The position numbers and the translations under genes are program-made. Positions 8,336-13,410 of a DNA stretch of 21,205 bases are shown piece by piece. The notes beneath the pieces were generated by a model. That model worked only from the letters and a program-made list of their open reading frames with translations. It was not told where the DNA came from and did not search any database. Every line of letters begins with the position of its first letter. Position 1 is the first letter of the stretch. The stretch comes from Lachnospiraceae bacterium (GTDB lineage: Bacteria > Bacillota > Clostridia > Lachnospirales > Lachnospiraceae): contig CAAEMT010000048.1 of the NCBI GenBank assembly GCA_900757145.1, forward strand, positions 1 through 21,205. The letters run 5' to 3'.

Positions 8336-8506
8336 TTACTCAGCAGAGATAGCGTCTGTCGGACATACGCTCTCGCATGAACCGCAGTCAAGACATGCGT
8401 CTGCATCGATTACGTACTTTCCATCGCCTTCAGAGATAGCGTCTGCCGGACACTCACTTGCGCATGTACCGCAAGCTACACAATCATCAGAAATTACATA
8501 TGCCAT
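8336..8506 (-). CDS. 2[4Fe-4S] ferredoxin
   Basis: A 56-residue clostridial-type ferredoxin, a soluble low-potential electron carrier. It has two cluster motifs, CVACGTCASECP (9-20) and CLDCGSCESVCP (38-49), each CxxCxxCxxxCP, giving the eight cysteines needed for two 4Fe-4S cubanes. The halves are near-duplicates, both ending in (A/T)DAIS. The ATG at 8506 is preceded on the minus strand by AGGAGG (8520-8515). It is monocistronic, with its own promoter and probable terminator, and is divergent from the DUF1858 gene. Partner enzymes are not encoded nearby; it probably serves general fermentative metabolism. Confidence 0.95.
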   Translation of the reverse strand: MAYVISDDCVACGTCASECPADAISEGDGKYVIDADACLDCGSCESVCPTDAISAE

Positions 8507-8560
8507 GATAATATCCTCCTTTTAGATTCTGTATTTGACTTTTCGAGAAGTCTTTCACTT

Positions 8561-8589
8561 ATTCTAATACATCTTGTCAAAATACACAA
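8561..8589 (-). promoter_or_regulatory. Possible promoter of the ferredoxin gene
   Basis: On the minus strand TTGTGT, a 17-base spacer and TAGAAT (5 of 6) lie about 55 bases before the ferredoxin start. The -35 is poor. A TTGACA nearby is not spaced to any good -10. Confidence 0.4.
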
Positions 8590-8715
8590 GTATAAAAGAA
8601 GATTTTATGTTGTTTTTATATGGGAACAAAAGAAAAAAGAGGCATTCTGACGTATTTTGAGCAGTTGTGGAGCATGGTCTTGAAAAAGGTTTAGAAAATG
8701 CATGTTTTTCCTTGG

Positions 8716-8745
8716 TTTACAGAAGTCGTGTATCTATGTTATAAT
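8716..8745 (+). promoter_or_regulatory. Promoter of the DUF1858 gene
   Basis: TTTACA, an 18-base spacer and a perfect TATAAT give a good vegetative promoter. The resulting leader is about 125 bases long. Confidence 0.6.
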
Positions 8746-8875
8746 AAAAATGCTTAACGGTCTAATTACGGATCGTATAGAAAAATGCTAAAATATCTGA
8801 CAAACCGCAGTGTACGGTCTGCGCAGGGAGTATAGCATGATCATAACGACAAGAATTTAAAGGAGGAAATATAAA
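8746..8875 (+). other. Leader of the DUF1858 gene
   Basis: This untranslated stretch contains ATGCTA (8785-8790) complementary to TAGCAT (8833-8838), enclosing a smaller ACCG/CGGT hairpin, and ends in a strong AAAGGAGGAA ribosome binding site. It matches no riboswitch that I recognise. Together with the two promoters it accounts for most of the 369-base gap between the divergent genes; the stretch between the promoters shows nothing further. Confidence 0.3.
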
Positions 8876-9088
8876 ATGGCAGCAATGATCACAAAGGACA
8901 CAACAATCGGCGAAATCATCCGTATAGAACCGCAGCTTGCACAGGTGCTTATGGCAGGCGGAATGCACTGTGTAGGATGCCCGTCTTCTCAGATGGAGAC
9001 ACTGGAAGAGGCGGCAATGGTACACGGAATTGAGCTGGATGTTCTGCTGGCAAGACTGAATGCGTTTATGGAAGCGCTGAATCAGTAA
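8876..9088 (+). CDS. DUF1858 domain protein
   Basis: A 70-residue single-domain DUF1858 protein of unknown biochemical function. The family signature is visible: an N-terminal TKDTTIGEII segment, PQLAQVLMAGGMHCVGCPSS with a CxxC pair (about 33-36), and a final helical part (about 40-68). In other bacteria the domain occurs alone or next to hybrid-cluster and iron-sulfur proteins, and the CxxC suggests a redox or metal role; that is inference. The start is ATG 8876 with AAAGGAGGAA upstream. It has its own promoter and a strong terminator, so it is probably well expressed. It is divergent from the ferredoxin gene and convergent with the DUF4130 gene. Confidence 0.9.
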   Translation: MAAMITKDTTIGEIIRIEPQLAQVLMAGGMHCVGCPSSQMETLEEAAMVHGIELDVLLARLNAFMEALNQ

Positions 9089-9108
9089 AAAATAGTAAGA
9101 ATAATTTT

Positions 9109-9157
9109 ACGGATACTATTGTATCGGAGAATTCCGGTACTGTAGTATCCGTTTTTT
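9109..9157 (+). terminator. Rho-independent terminator of the DUF1858 gene
   Basis: ACGGATACTA (9109-9118) pairs with TAGTATCCGT (9143-9152). An inner stem GTATCGGA/TCCGGTAC closes on a GAAT loop, and a run of six T residues follows. It is a long, almost continuous hairpin and a very good terminator. Confidence 0.9.
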
Positions 9158-9215
9158 GTGTCATAGGAAAGACCTTGTCACGCTGATGCGCGAAAGTTTT
9201 TCCTATGACACAAAA
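9154..9215. repeat. 62-base palindromic element with 17-base perfect arms
   Basis: TTTTGTGTCATAGGAAA at 9154-9170 is the exact inverse of TTTCCTATGACACAAAA at 9199-9215. The left arm leads into TAGGAAAGACCTTGTCACGC (9164-9183), a core also found at 16606 and, more weakly, at 21074. It overlaps the T tract of the preceding terminator and lies between convergent genes. It could be a miniature inverted-repeat element or a bidirectional structural signal; no coding potential is seen. Confidence 0.7.
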
Positions 9216-9265
9216 ATAAAGATGCGCACGGATGCAAGAGGTATGTAATTGCTCTGTCATGACCT

Positions 9266-10039
9266 TTATACTTTTTCTGTCATCCAGGGACGGTATTTGA
9301 GCGGCCAGAACTGCTGCTGTAAATGAAGATTTTTTCTTTCCTCTATAGAGATACTCTTACAAAATCCGCGCCACAGTTTTTGCATATCCTGTTCGAGCGC
9401 CGAAGTACAGTCTGTTTTTGATGTGTCAGGTCTGGTGTCGCGCAGGATAAACCAGGGACGTGATTTGCCGTGTATCAGACAGTCTCCGTGACCGCTGTCA
9501 TAGATTATAAAGTTTTCGTTTGGAAAACGGTCGGAAAAGTGATCTCCGATCAGCGGAAGCACTTGATTCTCCGCATGGATTTCTGAAAACATGACACCGC
9601 TCTCCAATTCGCGGAACCGGACAAACTGGAGGTAGCGGTGTGCCTCATTGCCTGTTTTTCGTGACAGCTCAAAAATGCGGGCGACATCAGGATTTTGCAG
9701 ATTCCAGATTACTTTTTTGGCTGTGTGTTGATCAACATGCGGGGACATTCCGAGGACGATCACGCGATAGATACAGTCTGCACGGTCTGGGGCGGCGCAA
9801 AGCGACGCTTGATAAATCGTCTGCCAGGCCTCTGATCCCATTTTTTTTCGAACAGAACGCGCGACTTTGCCGGCTTTTTGCGCATCTGTAATTGACTTTC
9901 GGTATTCGGCAAACAATTCAAGATTCATTTGTGTGTCTATCCTCAGGGCGACGCATTCATGTCCCAGTCTGCTCGACCATGCGTCATAAACCCCAGTCAG
10001 GATACCGTCTGTACTTCCTTCACATAGAAAAATAACCAT
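9266..10039 (-). CDS. DUF4130 / TIGR03915-type putative DNA metabolism protein
   Basis: The 257-residue protein belongs to the TIGR03915/DUF4130 family, which almost always travels with the radical SAM protein encoded upstream here. In some other bacteria the same domain is fused to a UdgX-like uracil-DNA glycosylase, which points to DNA repair; the exact reaction is unknown. Visible traits include the N-terminal MVIFLCEGSTDGILTGVYDA, the central HRYLQFVRFRELESGVMFSEI, the FIIYDSGHGDCLI stretch with possible catalytic Asp/His, and the C-terminal WRGFCKSISIEERKN-LHLQQQFWPLKYRPWMTE block. Length is normal. The ATG at 10039 follows AAGGAG on the minus strand. It is 64 bases downstream of the radical SAM gene and should be co-transcribed and so under the same SOS-like control. 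Confidence 0.9.
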   Translation of the reverse strand: MVIFLCEGSTDGILTGVYDAWSSRLGHECVALRIDTQMNLELFAEYRKSITDAQKAGKVARSVRKKMGSEAWQTIYQASLCAAPDRADCIYRVIVLGMSPHVDQHTAKKVIWNLQNPDVARIFELSRKTGNEAHRYLQFVRFRELESGVMFSEIHAENQVLPLIGDHFSDRFPNENFIIYDSGHGDCLIHGKSRPWFILRDTRPDTSKTDCTSALEQDMQKLWRGFCKSISIEERKNLHLQQQFWPLKYRPWMTEKV

Positions 10040-10103
10040 ATGAAAACTCCTTATCTCATCAAATTAGCTGTATCTTGTTATTTGCGGATCACGGGATCAG
10101 AGA

Positions 10104-11429
10104 TCAGGTGCCGGTCTGCAAAAGTGTTTTCGGTACAGCTCCGAAAGCCTGATCGTCATCAAACAAAGAGAGCTGGCGGTACGTAGAAGTCTCTGAAGGA
10201 ACAGCGCTGTTTCCGCGCAGCAGATTGCGAAGGATAAAGTCTTCGTCTATGCGAAGCGGATACATCTGCCTGCCGCTGCAGGTGATAAAATATACAGCGC
10301 GTTTGAGGACAACTCCGGTTTTTTTGAGGGCAGGGAAATCAAGCGCCCCTGTCTTTCTGGCGCGAACGATCCGCTGTGCGGATTTTGGGCCGATACCGGG
10401 AACGCGCAGCAGCGTATAGTAGTCTGCAGTGTTGATCTCTACAGGAAAGCACTCTAGGTGAGAAAGCGCCCAGTCGCATTTCGGATCAAGAAATATATTG
10501 AAATTCGGGCGTTTTTCACTGAGGAGCTCATGCGCATCGAAGCCGTAAAAGCGCAGCAGCCAGTCTGCCTGATATAGTCTGTGTTCGCGCAGAAGCGGCG
10601 GTCCTCCAGGAAGAGACGGGAGCATAGCGTCATCATTGACCTGTACAAAGGCTGAGTAAAAAACGCGCTTCAGATCAAATTTTCGATAAAGTGATTCTGC
10701 CACAGAAAGAATCTGAAAATCATTTTCCGGTGTCGCACCGATGATCATCTGTGTGCTCTGACCTGCGGGGACGAACTGCGGTGCATGGCGGTAGAGCATC
10801 AGTTCGTGTTTATTTTCCTGTGTCAGAAGCTGCACCTGACGCATCGGGGCGAGAATTTTCTTTCTCGTTTTGTGCGGAGCAAGCCTGCGAAGACTCTCGG
10901 AGGTAGGCAGCTCAAGATTCACACTCATACGGTCTGCGAGAAATCCGGTCTTTGTAATAAGTTCCTGCGGCGCTCCCGGAATAGCCTTTACGTGGATGTA
11001 GCCCTCGAAATGACACTCATGGCGCAGTTTATACAGCGTCTCGTACAGAAGTTCCATGGTATACGATGGATTTCGCAGGATACCGGAGCTTAAGAAGAGC
11101 CCTTCAATATAATTGCGCCGGTAAAATTCCATCGTCAGTGTACAGATTTCATCCGGTGTAAAAGAGGCGCGCGGGACGTCGTTTGACGAGCGGTTGACAC
11201 AGTATCTGCAGTCAAAGACACATTCATTTGTAAAAAGAATCTTGAGCAGCGCGATACAGCGTCCGTCTGCTGAAAAACTGTGGCAGATGCCGGCGGCGGA
11301 GCAGTTCCCCATGCCTTTTCCGCTGCCCTTGCGGTCTACCCCGCTTGAGGTGCAGGCAACGTCATACTTCGCGGCATCGGTCAGGATATTCAGCTTTGTA
11401 TACAGATTCATTTCCGCAGCAATTCTCAT
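10104..11429 (-). CDS. Putative DNA modification/repair radical SAM protein (TIGR03916 type)
   Basis: A 441-residue radical SAM enzyme with a C-terminal DNA-binding motif. The cluster-binding CVFDCRYC (C70, C74, C77) is a canonical CxxxCxxC. Further cysteines near 26, 43 and 49 (ACTSSG, GNCSAAGIC) could hold a second cluster. A helix-hairpin-helix (LLRVPGIGPKSAQRIVRAR, about 340-358) indicates nonspecific DNA binding, and FLDPKCDWALSHL precedes it. Substrate and reaction are unknown; the family is assigned to DNA repair or modification from its DUF4130 partner. The start is ATG 11429, because a strong AGGAGGAGG lies just before it; the ATG at 11459 would place that site inside the coding region and starts within the LexA box. 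Confidence 0.92.
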   Translation of the reverse strand: MRIAAEMNLYTKLNILTDAAKYDVACTSSGVDRKGSGKGMGNCSAAGICHSFSADGRCIALLKILFTNECVFDCRYCVNRSSNDVPRASFTPDEICTLTMEFYRRNYIEGLFLSSGILRNPSYTMELLYETLYKLRHECHFEGYIHVKAIPGAPQELITKTGFLADRMSVNLELPTSESLRRLAPHKTRKKILAPMRQVQLLTQENKHELMLYRHAPQFVPAGQSTQMIIGATPENDFQILSVAESLYRKFDLKRVFYSAFVQVNDDAMLPSLPGGPPLLREHRLYQADWLLRFYGFDAHELLSEKRPNFNIFLDPKCDWALSHLECFPVEINTADYYTLLRVPGIGPKSAQRIVRARKTGALDFPALKKTGVVLKRAVYFITCSGRQMYPLRIDEDFILRNLLRGNSAVPSETSTYRQLSLFDDDQAFGAVPKTLLQTGT

Positions 11430-11452
11430 GTTTACTCCTCCTCCTAAGTGAT

Positions 11453-11478
11453 CGAACATATGTTCTTACTTGATTATA
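11453..11478 (-). promoter_or_regulatory. LexA (SOS) box and promoter of the radical SAM-DUF4130 operon
   Basis: CGAACATATGTTC at 11453-11465 fits the Gram-positive LexA/DinR box (CGAAC-N4-GTTCG) with both half-sites intact. On the minus strand a perfect TATAAT (11478-11473) is preceded by TTTGCA at 17 bases (4 of 6), so transcription would start at the edge of the box. LexA binding there would block initiation; DNA damage should relieve it. Confidence 0.8.
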
Positions 11479-11489
11479 CTACATCTGCG

Positions 11490-11515
11490 AGAAAATGCAA
11501 ATAGAAAATGCAAAT
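11490..11515. repeat. 13-base perfect tandem repeat in a divergent promoter region
   Basis: AGAAAATGCAAAT occurs twice in direct succession. It covers the -35 region of the minus-strand promoter and lies about 50 bases upstream of the promoter of the aldo/keto reductase gene. It may be a regulator binding site or a chance duplication. Confidence 0.6.
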
Positions 11516-11566
11516 ATTATTCTCAGAAACTGACTTTGCATCGATCGTTCATTTTGCAACTATTAT

Positions 11567-11595
11567 TTGTGGTTCTGTTTAGAAACTGCTATAAT
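11567..11595 (+). promoter_or_regulatory. Promoter of the aldo/keto reductase gene
   Basis: A perfect TATAAT at 11590-11595 is preceded by TGC (extended -10), with a weak TTGTGG -35 at 17 bases. It gives a leader of about 45 bases. Confidence 0.6.
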
Positions 11596-11648
11596 GGAAC
11601 AGATAAGGTTACAGATAAATCCGTTCAATTGTGTTTGAGAAAGGATAA

Positions 11649-12806
11649 ATGAAAAATATGAAGTATCGTGTATTGGGAAATACGGGACTTATGGTCAGTG
11701 AGATTGGTATGGGATGTGAAGGATTTGGAGAGGATGACTGCAAAGCCACGAGGGTTCTGATCGATACGGCGCAGGAGCTTGGAATCAATTATTTTGACCT
11801 TTATACATCTGATCCAAAGATTCGTGCCAGTGTAGGCGAGGCGCTGAAAGGAAGACGGGAAAAGTTTATTATTCAGTCCCATCTGTGTTCTATCTGGAAA
11901 AACGGGCAGTATATGCGGACGCGCCGGATGGATGAGGTCAGGAAGGGAATGCAGGAGATGCTGAGGCTGCTGCAGACGGAGTATATTGATGTCGGAATGA
12001 TCCATTACTGCGATTCGATGGCAGACTGGCAGGAGATCAGGGAAGGCGGCGTGCTTGCGTATGCACAGGAAATGAAACGATCCGGTGTGATCCGCCACAT
12101 TGGTCTGAGCAGCCATAATCCGGAGGTGGCGCTTGCAGCAGTAAGAAGCGGTGCGATCGAGGTATTGATGTTCAGTGTAAATCCATGCTATGATCTTCAG
12201 CCTGCCAGTGAGGATGTAGAAGAATTGTGGGCGGAAAAGAATTATGAGCAGCATCTTGTAAACATGGACCCGCAGCGAAAAGAGCTATATGAGGAATGTC
12301 AGAGGCTCGGTGTCGGCGTGACAGTAATGAAAGCGTTTGGCGGAGGCGATCTGCTTGATGCAAAGCTTTCACCGGCGGGAAAGGCGCTGACGGTCAACCA
12401 ATGTCTGCATTATGCGCTGACAAGACCGGCCGTTGCAACAGTCCTGTCGGGAGCACATTCGGCGCAGCAGCTTCGCATAAGCGCTGCGTATGAGACAGCT
12501 TCTGAGGAAGAGAAGGATTATGCAGCAGCATTTGCTGCCTTTCCGAATATCAGTTGGGAGGGGCACTGTATGTATTGCAGCCATTGCGCGCCGTGTCCGA
12601 AGGGGATCGATGTTGCGTCCGTTACGAAGTTTTTGAATCTGACAAAAGCGCAGGGCAGAGTGCCGGAGACGGTTCGCGAGCACTATGAGGTGCTGCCGCA
12701 TCACGCAGGAGAGTGTATCGAGTGCGGCGCGTGCGAGACGCGCTGTCCGTTCGGCGTTGCGATACGTGAAAATATGAGACAGGCAGCCGAAGTATTCGGA
12801 AAGTAA
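11649..12806 (+). CDS. Aldo/keto reductase-like protein with C-terminal 2[4Fe-4S] ferredoxin domain
   Basis: The 385-residue protein joins an aldo/keto reductase TIM barrel (about 1-290) to a ferredoxin-like domain. The barrel start is clear (MKYRVLGNTGLMVSEIGMGC, NYFD), as is the LSSHNPE strand. The tail carries CMYCSHCAPCP (C307, C310, C313, C316) and CIECGACETRCP (C356, C359, C362, C366), enough for two 4Fe-4S clusters. Of the usual tetrad, Asp50 and His119 are present, but the Lys position reads Gln (IIQSHL, 76) and the Tyr position is Asp55. Members of this iron-sulfur subfamily are typically annotated as oxidoreductases; substrate and activity are unknown. The start is ATG 11649 with AAAGGA upstream. 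It is monocistronic, divergent from the radical SAM operon, with no terminator seen before the next gene. Confidence 0.9.
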   Translation: MKNMKYRVLGNTGLMVSEIGMGCEGFGEDDCKATRVLIDTAQELGINYFDLYTSDPKIRASVGEALKGRREKFIIQSHLCSIWKNGQYMRTRRMDEVRKGMQEMLRLLQTEYIDVGMIHYCDSMADWQEIREGGVLAYAQEMKRSGVIRHIGLSSHNPEVALAAVRSGAIEVLMFSVNPCYDLQPASEDVEELWAEKNYEQHLVNMDPQRKELYEECQRLGVGVTVMKAFGGGDLLDAKLSPAGKALTVNQCLHYALTRPAVATVLSGAHSAQQLRISAAYETASEEEKDYAAAFAAFPNISWEGHCMYCSHCAPCPKGIDVASVTKFLNLTKAQGRVPETVREHYEVLPHHAGECIECGACETRCPFGVAIRENMRQAAEVFGK

Positions 12807-12836
12807 GAAACAGTATTTAAGTACAGGGCATTTCGT

Positions 12837-12866
12837 AACTGCTGCGGGGACAACTGCTGCGGAGAA
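12837..12866. repeat. 15-base tandem duplication
   Basis: AACTGCTGCGGGGAC is followed directly by AACTGCTGCGGAGAA, a nearly exact tandem duplication in the gap between the aldo/keto reductase and EamA genes. No function is apparent. Confidence 0.5.
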
Positions 12867-12921
12867 CGAAAGGTCTGACGCAGAAAGAACCGTTGTGAAA
12901 AAGTACAGGGAGGGGTATAGT

Positions 12922-13335
12922 TTGTGGTTTTTATTTGCAATAGGCTCCGCAGTGTTTGCTGCGCTGACCTCTATTCTGGCAAAAGTGGGAATTGACGGCG
13001 TCAATTCAAATCTGGCGACAGCGATACGGACGGCAGTCGTACTTGTGCTTGCCTGGGGCATCGTTTTTATGACGGGAGGACAGCATGGGATCTCAGGGAT
13101 CAGCAGAAAAAGCTGGATATTTTTGATCTTGTCAGGTCTGGCAACGGGAGCTTCCTGGCTCTGCTATTACAGAGCGCTGCAAATAGGCGAAGTCTCAAAG
13201 GTAGTTCCGGTGGATAAGCTGAGCGTTACGATCACACTGATACTGGCGTTTGTGTTTCTGCATGAGCAGTTTACAATTAAATCAGCAGTAGGAGCGATCC
13301 TGATCACGGCAGGGACACTGGTAATGGCGCTGTAG
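12922..13335 (+). CDS. Half-size EamA family transporter (single DMT domain)
   Basis: An integral membrane protein of the drug/metabolite transporter superfamily carrying one EamA domain (137 residues from the chosen start) rather than the usual two. About four to five membrane helices are visible, beginning with WFLFAIGSAVFAALTSILAKVGI and ending with VGAILITAGTLVMAL. The SGLATGASWLCYYRALQIGEVSKVVPVDKLS segment is the well-conserved EamA core. Such half-size members are expected to work as dimers. Substrate is unknown. The start is taken as TTG 12922, because GGGAGGGG lies 7 bases upstream and the next residues match the family N-terminus; an in-frame GTG at 12895 would add nine polar residues but has a poor ribosome binding site. 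Confidence 0.88.
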   Translation: MWFLFAIGSAVFAALTSILAKVGIDGVNSNLATAIRTAVVLVLAWGIVFMTGGQHGISGISRKSWIFLILSGLATGASWLCYYRALQIGEVSKVVPVDKLSVTITLILAFVFLHEQFTIKSAVGAILITAGTLVMAL

Positions 13336-13410
13336 CGAAATTTTTGAAACGCCGGAGACAGCAGGTAAGAGAAAAAGGGAAGCGAAGCAGAAAACGGGAG
13401 CAGGGACAAC

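Noticed and set aside
8328..8525. 65-codon + strand frame
   Set aside because: It is the reverse shadow of the 56-residue ferredoxin, whose eight cysteines and AGGAGG make the minus strand the real one.
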